NCBI RefSeq assembly: GCF_051622035.1
Contig: NC_135356.1
Location: 7,228,579-7,292,578, forward strand
DNA length: 64,000 nucleotides
Direction of reading: 5' to 3'
DNA from: Arctopsyche grandis
Taxonomy: Eukaryota; Arthropoda; Insecta; Trichoptera; Hydropsychidae
The notes below the pieces were generated by a model, which was given only the letters and a program-made list of their open reading frames with translations, ran no database searches and was not told where the DNA came from. Shown piece by piece: positions 23,501-36,333 of this stretch. Position 1 is the first letter of the stretch; the number at the start of each line of letters is the position of its first letter. Both the position numbers and the translations under genes were made by a program.

Positions 23501-24504
23501 TAGATCGTGGCTTGGCATTCAGATTCACATTATGATTTCATTTTAACAACAATGAAGAAGATGGAACTAGTTTTGGAAAAATACATTCATTAATAGACCT
23601 CTTTTGTTTATTTTATATTCTTGCAAGATATATTAGAGTGTAAACGCCTTTACAAAACTCGAAATCCTCGACGGTAGTTATCTAGGGTTTGTTTGGATTA
23701 GCTACAATTTTTATACCTGCCTTCAAATTGGATTTCAAAATAATTCTAGTTGGAAATGTTGGCGAAATTTTGAAAGCCAGCGTGTCGGGTTTTCAACAGA
23801 AAAGACGTCAGAACTCAAAGGGTTCTGATAATTAAGTTCCGTTAGGCCAACTCAAGGGGTCTCCATTGTCCGACCCGAATGCACTTATAGAGCGGATACT
23901 CCCCCGTGTTCCCACGTTACAATATTAACGATTTTCAACTGTTTTATTTTAAACGAAATTGTCTTGCTAGTACTGGGAATGTCGAAGTCAATATTTACTG
24001 ATTTTTCGTGTTTGTTTTCAGGTGAGTTACAATGCAGCAGGTGTTCTCGCGCATTTGGCATCTGACGGAGAGGACGCTTGGACCATCAAGACTCCGACAC
24101 GCAAGGATGTGCTCGCCAAGATGCTGGATGCGATTCGAAAGTGGAACCTTAGCTCCAGGAGGAACATCAACTATCGTAGTTTCGAGCCTTTAGTCGGGCT
24201 GTTGAAAGCCTATCATACACCCGAATGTCAGCATTGGGCCATTTGGGCACTGGCGAATCTTACTACTGTTTATCGTAAGCGTTTACCGTTTCTCGTTGTG
24301 TCAACTTATCTTAAAAAAAAAGTTAAAAATATTGCAATTACGTTTTCAGCCGAGAAGTATTGTTCGTTGGTCGTAGCCGAGAGAGGCGTGGAGTTGCTAA
24401 ACGACATACTGAAGTGTCCGACACCGTATCAACACATCAAAACGCTGGCGGGTTGCGTGCTTAGAAATATTGCGTTTCAGGATACGAAAGACGGCGCAAA
24501 GTGA
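9623..24504 (+). CDS. ZER1: ZER1/ZYG11-family CUL2 ubiquitin ligase substrate receptor (8 exons, 717 aa)
   Basis: CDS exons: 9623-10516, 18353-18561, 19586-19757, 20408-20566, 22595-22756, 22848-22997, 24022-24274, 24350-24504 (TGA). All junctions are GT-AG and keep frame. Known role of the family: substrate receptor of CUL2-Elongin B/C ligases that recognises N-terminal glycine degrons. Seen here: a BC-box-like TLFELC (residues 13-18), a Cul2-box-like LPAEVCDRL (34-42), leucine-rich repeats (about 90-245, for example LTHLEVADCQL and LQHLDVS) and an armadillo-like half (about 299-717) with YRSFEPLVGLL. W505, D509 and N550 (in MWNVTDETP and GLLGNVAEV) match in identity and spacing the W, D and N that bind the glycine end in ZYG11B/ZER1. 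At 717 residues it is close to the usual ~730-770. The ATG has G at -3 and +4. It could be called ZYG11-like, but the pattern is nearer ZER1. Confidence 0.9.
11121..12030. mobile_element. piggyBac-like MITE, copy A (rearranged)
   Basis: The left end CCCTTCGAGTGCTGACGTC follows TTAA (11117-11120). Internal blocks match the copies at 13134, 23233 and 26160. About 11390-11550 and 11775-11970 are two related halves separated by an unrelated insert at about 11590-11720. The right terminus is not recognisable. Lies in ZER1 intron 1. Confidence 0.6.
13134..13686. mobile_element. piggyBac-like MITE, copy B (complete, 553 bp)
   Basis: The termini CCCTTTGAGTGCTGA and TCAGCATTCAAAGGG are flanked on both sides by TTAA (13130-13133, 13687-13690). 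TTAA targets and CCC-starting ends are piggyBac hallmarks. It has no transposase. Confidence 0.8.
14081..14470. mobile_element. Mutator-like foldback element, copy 1
   Basis: Almost the whole 390 bp is a hairpin: the left arm CGGTCTCCGTGACGAGCC... folds on the right arm ...GGCCCGTGAGGTAGACCC, with the centre near 14270 (GTGCGCGCGCAG). The flanks CTCTCATAT at 14072-14080 and 14471-14479 are an identical 9-bp target duplication. Long terminal inverted repeats plus a 9-bp duplication point to the Mutator superfamily. Other copies are at 40326, 45061, 48230 and 51578. Lies in ZER1 intron 1. Confidence 0.75.
14589..14797. repeat. Long imperfect hairpin, probable MITE
   Basis: Arms of about 95 bp, for example TCACAGGACAACCGGTCGCT against AGCGACCGGTTGTCCTGTGA, close around an ACTGGTCAC-rich loop. 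Its terminal motif (CGGTTCGGTGATTA) recurs at 7519. No clear target duplication was seen. Confidence 0.6.
15031..15262 (+). mobile_element. SINE-related fragment
   Basis: Begins CCAGCAGTGGTGGTGTTCTT. From about 15141 (TACTGCTGGTCACACTTGG, then AACTCCAAATTGATCGTTTC) it matches the body of the SINE at 8543. Box A and box B are not convincing here. Confidence 0.4.
15325..15650 (+). repeat. Dispersed repeat X, copy 1
   Basis: Shares blocks (GTTTCGTATTTTGAAATATT and GACGATAAAA...CAACGTC) with 39752-40175 on the same strand and 30820-31150 on the opposite strand. I do not recognise the class. Confidence 0.5.
16444..16901. mobile_element. PIF/Harbinger-type MITE, copy 3 (nested)
   Basis: Termini GGGTGAAATCACACAGC and GCTGTGTGATTTCGCCC are flanked by TAA on both sides (16441-16443, 16902-16904). 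Removing the element and one TAA restores GTACTATAATAG, the sequence at the same place in the related Helitron at 37362. The interior is a partly duplicated palindrome. Confidence 0.8.
17133..17666 (+). mobile_element. Helitron family 1, 534 bp (nested)
   Basis: Starts TCTAATATATAATTTGG and ends CGGGTAATACAGCTAG, between host A (17132) and T (17667). Removing it restores CAATTAAATAT as found in the sister Helitron near 38098. It contains a GC-rich minisatellite (17340-17525) with 30-41 bp units around GGGGGGCGAAGCC...AAGGCAA, unlike its AT-rich host. Confidence 0.8.
17814..18352 (+). other. End of ZER1 intron 1
   Basis: AT-rich. I see nothing except the acceptor TTGTTTCAG at 18344-18352. Confidence 0.6.
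18353..18561 (+). CDS. ZER1: ZER1 exon 2 (residues 299-368, last split)
   Basis: Starts ISGDANEEQILTAATLY, matching the SGDxNEEQ block of the family, and ends ...KHIQICG plus AG. Donor G|GTGGGA is non-consensus at +4. The split serine is completed in exon 3. Confidence 0.88.
18648..19178. mobile_element. Dispersed repeat Y (MITE), copy 1
   Basis: The inverted termini are GAAGTGTATCTTCCAGTTGT and CAACTGAAAATACACTTC-like, as in the copies at 34404 and 43505. It begins 87 bp after the exon 2 donor in ZER1 intron 2. Confidence 0.6.
19586..19757 (+). CDS. ZER1: ZER1 exon 3 (residues 368-425)
   Basis: Begins SATLFYIVKGK and holds RNGCLTLCQFKIPADV, the RNCCLTLCNFxIP block of the family. Donor GTT|GTAAGT, phase 0. 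Confidence 0.9.
20408..20566 (+). CDS. ZER1: ZER1 exon 4 (residues 426-478)
   Basis: Encodes VFEYKRVVNILL and QRVAIYLLNSFACQVD, matching the YRRVNELLL and QRIAVHLCNALVCQVD blocks of ZER1. Phase 0 at both ends. Confidence 0.9.
20567..22594 (+). other. ZER1 intron 4, no internal gene
   Basis: AT-rich with a short TA run near 20995-21014. I see no recognisable element. Confidence 0.6.
22595..22756 (+). CDS. ZER1: ZER1 exon 5 (residues 479-532)
   Basis: Carries MWNVTDETPVNC with W505 and D509 of the predicted degron pocket. The donor AAG|GTTTTT is weak downstream of GT, but frame and family homology require a junction here. Confidence 0.88.
22848..22997 (+). CDS. ZER1: ZER1 exon 6 (residues 533-582)
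   Basis: Encodes SFPDKEELLRNMMGLLGNVA and ends SDGIE. N550 is the third predicted glycine-contacting residue. Separated from exon 5 by a 91-bp intron. Confidence 0.9.
23233..23822. mobile_element. piggyBac-like MITE, copy C
   Basis: Opposite orientation to copy B. The left end CCCTTTGAATGCTGACC follows TTAA; the right end AACTCAAAGGG is followed by TTCT, a decayed TTAA. Lies in ZER1 intron 6. Confidence 0.75.
24022..24274 (+). CDS. ZER1: ZER1 exon 7 (residues 583-667, last split)
   Basis: VSYNAAGVLAHLASDGEDAW and RRNINYRSFEPLVGLL match the most conserved ZER1 block. Ends TVY plus C at donor C|GTAAGC. Confidence 0.9.
24350..24504 (+). CDS. ZER1: ZER1 exon 8 (residues 667-717)
   Basis: Restores the family reading VY-PEKYCSL across a 75-nt intron (24275-24349) that happens to be open in frame. 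Ends ...AFQDTKDGAK, TGA. Confidence 0.9.
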
Positions 24505-25569
24505 TCAGAATTAGCGAGATGTTAAAATATTTATGTATATTGAAATATTTATGTTATCTACTATGTGGGTGAGAATGTATTTAGGTGAATCATTTATTCA
24601 TGCGTGATATTCAGTACATATATCTAATACCTTATGATACATTTAGATTTGTCATTATAATATTTAAAAAAAAAAGTAAATGAAAATTTATTGTATATAA
24701 TGAATGATATGCTATATTTTGTACATTGAAACTAAAGCTTTTTTCAATTTATACACTATTAATAATATTATTATTATTATTAAAAAAATAGTATTGTTGA
24801 TTCATGTAATTAAAATTTATTTGATTATTACTATCATATTATCTGATTACATAATGCATAGTCTATTTGCCACTTGGAAATGTTAAACTTATCCCATTTG
24901 ATTCTCAATCTGATAGGGCTTAGACGTTTGAGGTGTGCGCTTTGCATAGTACAATGCTGAAAATTGTATCGCTTGATTAAAAAACGATTGCATTGTTTGT
25001 ATTTGCCAATGTATTATAATCAAAGAGTGTCAGTCGGCGGAAAACTTATGTTTTCTGGTTAATTTTTCATTTTGTAAAACAGTGAAATACTCAAAATCCT
25101 TTCATTTCTTCAAAAATTACATCCTATTTCTGATGCCAATTAATCCAAAAACGTTATTTAAATTGTTAATCATTTTCAAAAATTTAAATATGACTAGTTA
25201 ACTTTATATAAAAACATTTTTTTTACACCGAAATTTATACTCAACTTAAATTTGTCCACGTACAATTCGATTAAACAGTTGCATATAAATAATATTAAAC
25301 TGATCTTTCAATAATTAAAATATCATGGAAATATTTATTTTTGACTGACATTCTCTCATTATAGTAAAGTGTTTGTATATTTTTTTATTCAATTCTGAAT
25401 TGAATAGATAATAATTATTATTCGCAAGTGTGAGCCATCTTTGTGAGATTAACGTTGTCCAAACTATCAAATTTCTATCGAATGATTATACTCAATAACC
25501 GTGTTTCAAATTTGAAGCTGGAGGGAGTTGATAGTTTAAAGATGCCTTAAACAAATTTGTTAATATATG

Positions 25570-25657
<88 letters not shown>

Positions 25658-26155
25658 CTGTGATTTTTGCTGATGTGATGGTACTTAATGCAATATTACA
25701 TTTTTAGTATAAATTTCTGTAAAGTTTTTTTTTGTGTATGAATTATGTGAAATGAAATTTCACTTTGCAGTATTAAGTTTGGACAACGCTAGTTAGTTTT
25801 GCGAATTTAATAATATGCAATGATTAATTGTACAGTTTGGGTATGTGGCCTTCACAAAAGAACAAAGTAATAAAAGTAGTCAAGAGTGTGAATTTTTTAA
25901 TGTTACAATATGGAAGATCTCGGCTGCAGCAACGAAAAATTGTGAAAAATATTTGCCAACTATGTACTTAGGTATGATAAATTTTCACATGATTTTCACA
26001 GTCACTATCGACGAGTTCAGTCGTATCTTAAGATGCTCATACATAATGAAATTGCGTCTGTTTAAAGTACAATTGTCGAATGAAACTTACAGACGGTGAT
26101 GGAAGTACCAGCTTGTGCCTAGTAAATTGCACGCAGGCTCATTAATATGACTCCG
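24505..26155. other. ZER1 3' flank
   Basis: AT-rich, with a perfect TA microsatellite at about 25574-25652. AATAAA occurs at 25869, but I cannot tell which signal ends the ZER1 transcript. No gene was seen. Confidence 0.5.
25574..25652. repeat. (TA)n microsatellite
   Basis: About 40 perfect dinucleotide units. Confidence 0.95.
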
Positions 26156-26159
26156 TTAA

Positions 26160-27105
26160 CCCTTTGAGTGCTGACGTGTTTTCTGTTGAAAGCCGGCCAC
26201 GCTGAAAATTTCTCCCATCATTTCCAACTAGAATTATTTAGAAATCCAATAGAAAGCCGGTATAAAAATTGAAGCTAATCCAAACACCCCTAGATAATTA
26301 CCGCCGAGGATTTCGTGTTTTGTTAAGGTGTGTTTAGACTCTCTAATATATCTTGCAACAATATAAAATAAACAAAAGAAGTCTATTAATGAATGTATTT
26401 TTCCAAAACTACATAGTTCCATCTTCTTCATTGTTGTTAAAAAGTAATGCTCACAATCTAAAATACTCAGCAGTTAGGGATTTCCATCGAGAAATTCCGC
26501 AAGGTTATAAATTCAGAAATTCCTGTGTATACCAGTCTTTATAAACATTGACACGGATTACACGACCCATGTTCAATGCATTTTTTTTTTCAATGATACC
26601 CGGAAAAGCTTAGCGGATAGTATACTATTGTTTATTTTTTACATTTTTTACTTAATTAACCATTATTAATTATATATAAATTTGAAAAACTTTCCGAACA
26701 AAGATTTCATTGTATTCTATTTACATATTTCCAAAACCCGTACAATCGTTTTATAATAGTAATGTTGATACAATAATTAAAAATAAAACCAAAGTTTTGG
26801 ATGATGAATTGAACATATATTAACTACAAAAAAATAACATTATATAGTCCCGTTGATTATTTTACATAAAAAAGAATTTATAATTTACGCCAATTAAAAA
26901 AAAATATTTGTAACTGAACGAAAATCCTTATTAATACGAAGAATTAAAAAATACTAGGTTTATATATATTTTGGTTTACAAATAATTGGTTTATATATAT
27001 TTTATTTATTTATCTGTGATAGGATAGTGTGTTAATTCGTCATGATGCGTTTAATTTGGGTTGTGGAATATATCTTCCAATCGGCGTTGATCAGCATTCA
27101 AAGGG
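26160..27105. mobile_element. piggyBac-like MITE, copy D (946 bp)
   Basis: Termini CCCTTTGAGTGCTGACGTG and ATCAGCATTCAAAGGG with TTAA on both sides (26156-26159, 27106-27109). It is longer than copy B. An internal segment (CTGAACGAAAATCCTTA...) is shared with copy A and absent from B, so B and C are probably internal deletions. Confidence 0.8.
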
Positions 27106-27109
27106 TTAA

Positions 27110-28215
27110 GTGATGCGTGTGTTTTCATGTCATTCGTGACAGCCGAGGTCTTCTTTGTTACAAAGTTAAAATTGTGTTAATTTTCGACGCATTTTAATGT
27201 TGTTGAAATCCGATAATGCATACATAGAGAAAATTTACACCATAAAGAATAGTTTTTGAATTGTCTTTTTACATGTTTTAAAAGAGATATAACTCGAGTC
27301 GCCTTAACGGTCTGTGAATGTCAATGAATGGTTGACGGCGGACGACCTGTGGTTTATCTACCTCAAACTTTGCTGTTGGTAAACGAAGATATTTTCTGCA
27401 GTGACCATCCCCATTCCTCGATCTCCCCCCCCCTTCCACCCCTGTTGAATAATTCCTCGTTTAAATTCGCTGTCGCTGAAAATTTTCCCAACGTCGAGGT
27501 TTACTAGCTTTCTTCCCTCGTGGCTTTGCTACGCTCATTAAAATTAAAATAGTATGTAACTATTGTACATTTATTTATCCTACAAATGAATAGTTTGAAA
27601 ATATTTTTATATCATTCATTGAAAACAGAGAAATTTTTAACAGAGAGTACTATATTCTTATATATACACATATACCAGTGGTTCTCACGTGAAGTTTTAC
27701 CATCGGCATCGAATGTTCCCCGTCGGATTTTTCTGCGATGCGATCGAAAGTATTCCATCTATTTATATTCACTAAAAAAAATTGAACCATCACTTCAATT
27801 AGGCATGCAAATAGAATTTTTTCAACTTACTACCCCAAAGTTCAACAAAAAGTGTGCCTTTTTATTTTTATCAGAGCTATGTATTTTTTCAGAAAAAAAT
27901 TTCTATCAAAATGTTCTTGGTTGAATTTAAAGGAATACAAAAATGGTCGTCATCGAACAACGGCCCGAGCAAAATCGAATAATGGCCTCATTCGAGAACC
28001 TCTGATATATACATATATTCGTGTATGTTTTAGCTAATCAATTGTGTAAGTCAAAGCTTTCCAAAGTATCTACAGAATGATTCGCCCGCTTTGCAAAGCT
28101 TCGGCTTCGGCACGATTGACAATCGCTTTATATAAAGTAATACAATATTAACGTGTGTACAATTATAAGCTTCCAGCATCAAACATATGTTACATAATGA
28201 TATTATTTTTTCAAT
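27110..28215. other. Intergenic, no gene seen
   Basis: Contains a C-rich run near 27426. Short open frames here lack similarity to anything I recognise. Confidence 0.5.
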
Positions 28216-30819
<2,604 letters not shown>

Positions 30820-31150
30820 GTAAGCTTTGCTGTCCATAACCTGACGTTGACAATTACTTTCATTGTCTAAAAAATATAAATTTCCATTAATATGAAATAT
30901 ATACATATTTATTCCATAAATAAATTAATAATGTCAACAACTTTCATATTTCATATTAAAATTTTATTAATGTAAATATTTCAAAACACAAAACTAGCAA
31001 AAAATAAAAGTCAAATTATACGCACGAACAATGTTGTCTTGATCAAAATGCAATGCGAAACTGAAACGAAATGTAATTGGCCATTGCGGGTCCAGTAGGG
31101 GATAAATGCGATAGCATGTACATTTTACGTAAGTCTAATGTTCGACTCAA
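30820..31150 (-). repeat. Dispersed repeat X, copy 2
   Basis: Reverse-complement of the 39752-40175 repeat, for example CGAAATGTAATTGGCCATTG against CAATGGCCAATTACATTTCG. Confidence 0.55.
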
Positions 31151-31641
31151 TTCAACTTCGATTCAATTTGGAGATAATCGCAGCAAGCATATATCTTATT
31201 GAACGGAAAACATGCAATAGAAATATTTACCACCTTGCAAAATGCAATACTAAATTATAAAATCCTTAATTAAAGACACTTACATCTAAATAAATCAAAA
31301 TATTTACATTAAAATTTACTTAATAGTCTAAAATAATTCAATTATATGAAGTGATTATTGAATATTTAAAAAAAAAAACAACAGTTTGAAATTTCACGAA
31401 CTGTCCAAAATATGTAATCAAACAAATTTACTTTAATTTAAAATCATTCAATTCTTAATTTGTATTCGAAATCATATGTAGAATGTCAACAGGAAAAATA
31501 CCAGTGTAATGATAAAAAGTTGTACGTGATAATTGAGTGGCTTTTAAACCACATACGACAAGAATAGACGTGAGGATTTATGCGAAAGTTGTAATATACT
31601 AGTATGTTGAGGTGAATGTGCCGATATGTACAAATATTTAA

Positions 31642-31938
31642 CCCTTTCGGGATGTGCGTCGGAGGCTCAGTCGAATTCAATTAAGATCGTTGCAAAATAA
31701 AAGAAAATATCCAATCCGTGCTTGAATGAAGTGTTCGATAAACTTACTAGTCATTTTAGATATTTATATTGTGTTACTAAAATCGACGCACCGATGGGAT
31801 TTCTATTGACGGTTCCAAACTTTCAAATATTCTCGCAACTGAAAATCAATATTAAAAAGAAAAAATGAGTTTGCCATTACTTGTAATGTTTTATACTATA
31901 TATCAGAGAAGAGTAGGAAGCCTCTCGCTTGGAAAGGG
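31642..31938. mobile_element. Possible TTAA-type MITE
   Basis: The left end CCCTTTCGGGATGTGCGTCG follows TTAA; the right end GAGGCTTCC-like...GGAAAGGG precedes TTAG. The inner termini (GGAGGCTC against GAAGCCTC) pair imperfectly. Single copy in the window, so tentative. Confidence 0.35.
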
Positions 31939-31942
31939 TTAG

Positions 31943-32625
31943 ATTTTGTCAATTATTAAAATTATAATGTTTGATTGTATAACATACATATGTGTACAGT
32001 TCATTTTATATTATTTTTAAGTTAAGAAAATTATGAAACGGGAATCTAATCAGAAATCTCTTTTTATTACTTTATTATTTTTGAAAGCGATGTAGATTTT
32101 TTTTTGTAAGCGATCTAGTTAAGTGATTATTTTCTCACAAGTTTGATGCTGCAATGCCTCATACGCTGAAACTTTTTGTGTCTTATCATACCCTGTGAAA
32201 TGTGAATATCTATATAACCTATTACACAATTTAAATATTAAGTTAAAATTTGGCATTGATAATTAGTACAATTTAATAACTATATTTTCATATAAAAAAA
32301 AAAGTAAATATTATGCGATAAATTATTAACACATAATTAGCAAAGTATATATATATATAGAATTGAACTTGTATTTAGTCTCTCTCCAGTGATTTTTGGT
32401 TTTTTTATCAAATTTTTTGTATTTATCCACCTAATGTTTATTTTTTGCTCAGCGTTTTAGTTTTACTTACATTTTTGTTATATATTTAATAATACTACAT
32501 ATGTAATTATGTTGAAAGTTTTTATATAGCAAGTGGTCCCTTACGATTTTTACACAGTTGTTTATTAGCCATTTAAATACCAGTGATTTTTTTTATACAT
32601 TACTCCCATTTTCGATATCATTAGT
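31943..32625. other. Intergenic AT-rich, nothing seen
   Basis: No coding or repeat structure was recognised. Confidence 0.5.
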
Positions 32626-32976
32626 CGGCAAGTATTAAGTACGGATGCGAAACTCGGACGCAACTAATAAGTGGCAAGCCTGAATAAGCCCTTTGAAATG
32701 TGGTGTTACCGGAAGATACTAAAGATCTTATGGAAGGAGCATGCGAGGAACGAAACGGTCCTCCAGCTTCTTTATAAAAAAAAGAGAGGGCTTCTTGACA
32801 CGGTAAAGCCCCAAATATCGCCTTCTACAAACAATCATAGAAGGCAAATGATGGCCTGGGGGAGAAAGCTCTCTTGGCTCCGGAGCATCAGGTCATGCAC
32901 GGGACTCAAAAAATTGTTTCGGCTTGCCCATGATAGGGCAGAATTTGCACAGACTATGAACAATGTCTGTCCATAG
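32626..32976 (+). pseudogene. RTE-like retrotransposon RT C-terminus, frameshifted
   Basis: YGCETRTQ (from 32640) and, in another frame, FEMWCYRKILKILWKEHARN are the YGCETW and FEMWCYRRxLxIxW motifs found near the end of RTE-like endonuclease-reverse transcriptases. It continues through GRKLSWLRSIRSC to NNVCP and a stop. The frame change between the motifs and the missing catalytic core show a dead 5'-truncated copy. Confidence 0.75.
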
Positions 32977-33185
32977 TAGTCGCCTATGTCCGAATACGCG
33001 GATTCAGCTTTAGAAAAGGTATTACATTTTGAATAGAGATATTTAATTGTTGGCAACCTCTATCCGTAGTATCGTATAATAAATCGGTTAATGAATCAAA
33101 GTTGCGAAACAAAAATGATACTTTTCAAAATCGTGTTTTATACTTAGTGCAAATTAGTATTAGATGGATTGCTGACTATTGAACA

Positions 33186-33315
33186 GACCCAGTTTTATGT
33201 TATATATTCCTCAGATCAACCCAGTGACCCAATTTTATGGTATATATTCCTCAGATCAACCCAGTGACCCAATTTTATGGTATATATTCCTCAAATCAAC
33301 CCAGTGACCCAATTT
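33186..33315. repeat. 40-bp minisatellite
   Basis: Units of exactly 40 bp beginning GACCCAATTTTATGG start at 33186, 33226 and 33266, with a partial at 33306. They differ by only a few substitutions, which suggests recent expansion. Confidence 0.9.
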
Positions 33316-34403
33316 CAACAGTTCCTATGTACGTGTTTAGATATTTATCCGTTTGCCTAATGATTATTCCAGTGATATGAACTCTTTGGTTATTTTTTTT
33401 TTTGTTTTATTTGGTAATTATGTTTCATAGAAACCATATTAGTATGTAAGATTGTATGTACCCCGATGTTGATGAATAATAAATGTAGCGTTATCGACGG
33501 CCTGGCGGCGATGGTGTGTATTCATATTGACATATTTTTAATGGGATGTGAATGTATATGCAGTATAAAAATGACTGATAATGAAAGTTTTTTTTAAATA
33601 AATATATATATAATGTTAATGTATGGTATTGCCGTTGGTCCGTCGAGAAACATATATTACATACGAGGTGCGGTTGAATGGAAACGAAACCTCTCCATAA
33701 AAATCTCGTAACTTTTCTTCATACATATATATATGTCTTTGTTAAGCTCCGACTCGTTGTGGTGGCTTGTGAAGTCTCATCACTGCTTCTGCAAGTTGTC
33801 GTGGTCTTTGTTTCTTTTCGGCCGAGCCTTGTATGTGAGAAATATGCACCGAGGATGGCCAAAGTTGTAATGTGTTGCGCGGGCGACTTGTGACACTGTC
33901 GACGGCAGTCTATTTAAATGGTAGCAATAAAAAGATGTAATCGAACTGTTGGGATACTCTGTAAATATATTTGTTCGAGCCGTTTTAAATAGACTGTGGT
34001 CGAAGTGGTAGACCTCCTTCGGTATGTATATTGCGTTATTGAAAATATTATTAAAATATATTAAGTTATTTTCTTGAATTAGTAAACTGATTTATAAGAA
34101 AAGAGAAATTCTATTATTATTATACTATACTGAGTGTCTACATTTCATTAAATAAACGTATTTACAAATTGCTTACTATTTCATCATATTTCTTCACCCT
34201 TTTCGTTTATTGTTAATAACATGCTTGCTCTTAGAACTGTCATGTGGAAAATCAGGCTATGGTATCCAGGAATCGATCCAATCGCTGATCATATTACGTT
34301 TGATTTTGAGTCAAATTTGATGTTTTCGCTTAGGAGGCAGGCCTGCTATTGAGTAAGTACTGTCACTATATAGCGATTAATTCCAATTTTTATGATACAA
34401 TTG
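33316..34403. other. Intergenic, no gene seen
   Basis: Two oppositely oriented GTCTATTTAAA-like blocks (33908 and 33984) hint at a small inverted repeat. Otherwise featureless. Confidence 0.4.
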
Positions 34404-35070
34404 AAGTGTATCTTCCAGTTGTAATATGTTTTGACTAATTAGAATATATTGGACCTAGTCTGGTACCGACTCGTTATAGTTGAAGTGTATTTTCAGTTGT
34501 AATATAGTTTGACTGGTTGGAATATACTCCGTCTAACCCACGTAAGTTGATTCATATGGCGGATTACATTCCAAATGGTCTAAATATATTACAACTGGAA
34601 ATACAGTTCAACTGTAAGTTAGTGCCAGGTTAGATGGAGAGGTTAGGTTTTTGTGAAAATGTCACCGACTAGTGAATTGAATTGGAAAGTCACATTTTTG
34701 CTTTGAAGACTTGCTTAGAGTTATCGTAATATGGTACTCATTACTAGTCACCGGAGCCTGAGGGGGCCGTGTATTGTTCAAAGGTTGTAAATGCATTATT
34801 AAAGGTTTGCCGAACAATGGATAGCACTGTGACTATCCTACCTCTACTATTACCTTTATTCGTAATAACTAGCAAATATAAACGCATTATTAAAAAAATA
34901 TCAGAGCTGTCAAAACTCAATTGTTATTAAATTACAACTGGCGCACATTGTTGAAAGTATATTTGCGCTTGTAGATATATAATTTACTAGTCGAATTGTA
35001 TTCGAACATGAATAGCCTAAAACGCCAGTTAGGGCGTACATGAATATATTATATTACAACTGAAAAAACA
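34404..35070. mobile_element. Dispersed repeat Y (MITE), copy 2, with nested 104-bp insert
   Basis: Termini TTGAAGTGTATCTTCCAGTTG and CAACTGAAAAAACACTTCGA resemble copies at 18648 and 43505. Residues 34745-34848 are absent from copy 1 and are flanked by ATTAC on both sides. Confidence 0.6.
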
Positions 35071-36168
35071 CTTCGACTGTAACATACATTAATATTATAT
35101 GTAGATATTAATAATTTTTGTTATATTTCGTAAATAAAAAAAATAGCATAGTACAATTAGTGCGATCGTTGCTATTGCATTTGACTAGCTAATCTCTCAC
35201 AGTTGGAAATTTATGTATGATAATCCCAACTGTAAACAATTATCAAGGTTGGACCCATTGATGTATAATACACTAGATCCGCCCTCACGTGTTATACTGG
35301 TCTCTCTTTTGGCGCATGCACAGTTTCTCTTAGTAGGTAGGTAGGTACCGCTGCGTCGTAGGGAAAAAAAACCCAACTTCCCCGCTAGTTAAACCCCCCG
35401 CACCCCTCAGTTAGTGAAGACGACAAGATCTCCGACCAAAATCACACGTCAGGGCCCATCTATGTGTATTATACATCAATGGTTGGACCAGTTGGTAAAC
35501 CGAGATCTGATTTTTGATTTTATTATATTCATAGTGGAAAACGTGGATCTGCTTATTAAAATATGTGACACCAAAACAGGATTTGATTTTGTAGGACCCT
35601 TTTTTCAAGAGTCTAATTTTTATGGTCAGCTATGTAGATTCCAAAAGTTTTCACCCGTACCGTGAAATTTTAATATAATGTCATTTTGAATTTGAATTTC
35701 ACATCTTCTTGAAGAAGTTCTAAAAAAATATCTATCCAAAACTGTATCTTAAGCTTTCAATGCTCTTACAGAGCAAATTATTATCAACCAGGGGCAAATA
35801 TGTAGCTCCACAGTCACAGGGTTGGGAATCTCTGATATATAATGCATAGAACTGAGAAATAATTAATACATTAACAACATTTGAAAACATTTTTTATTGT
35901 TCTGGTAACTTAAAAACTACGTATATAAAATTTACAAAAAATAAAATCTAAACTTTTCATATCAAAATGCAACATCCAAACAAATGTGAGATTTCGCACA
36001 CAATTAAAACAACAAAACACATCTATAATATTAATCACTTTTTTTATCAATAAATATATATTGTATGTACGTATAATAATATCAACGGTTCTTTCTACGT
36101 AGAAATCAAAGAAAATAGCAATGTTTCAACAATCGAATGCGACAAGGATTAAGTTTCATTGGTCGACG
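35071..36168. other. 3' flank of SLC22 gene
   Basis: Includes the likely 3' untranslated region on the minus strand. No gene was seen. Confidence 0.45.
35893..35898 (-). terminator. Candidate polyadenylation signal of the SLC22 gene
   Basis: AATAAA on the minus strand, about 270 nt after the stop codon and followed by T/GT-rich sequence. It is a plausible first signal, not proven. Confidence 0.35.
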
Positions 36169-36333
36169 CTAACTCATCTCCAAGATTTGAGACCTGGTAC
36201 CTATCCTTTCGGCTTCTTCCACAGTATTGGGCAGCTTGCAGCCTAGAGTTTCGGGCAACAAGAGAGCGCATATGGTTCCCAAGAATGCCGTCACGCCAAA
36301 CAACAACAGCGGCAGTGACTTCATGTACTCACC
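36169..36333 (-). CDS. SLC22 exon 11 (residues 490-543)
   Basis: Last helix, then LLLPETLGCKLPNTVEEAE and a short tail ending SQILEMS. PET(L/K)xxxLPxT is the SLC22 C-terminal motif. Confidence 0.92.
   Translation of the reverse strand, partial: GEYMKSLPLLLFGVTAFLGTICALLLPETLGCKLPNTVEEAERIGTRSQILEMS

Noticed and set aside
33186-33315. Regular repeats considered as a CRISPR array
   Set aside because: Units are contiguous with no spacers, the setting is a eukaryotic genome, and no cas genes exist.
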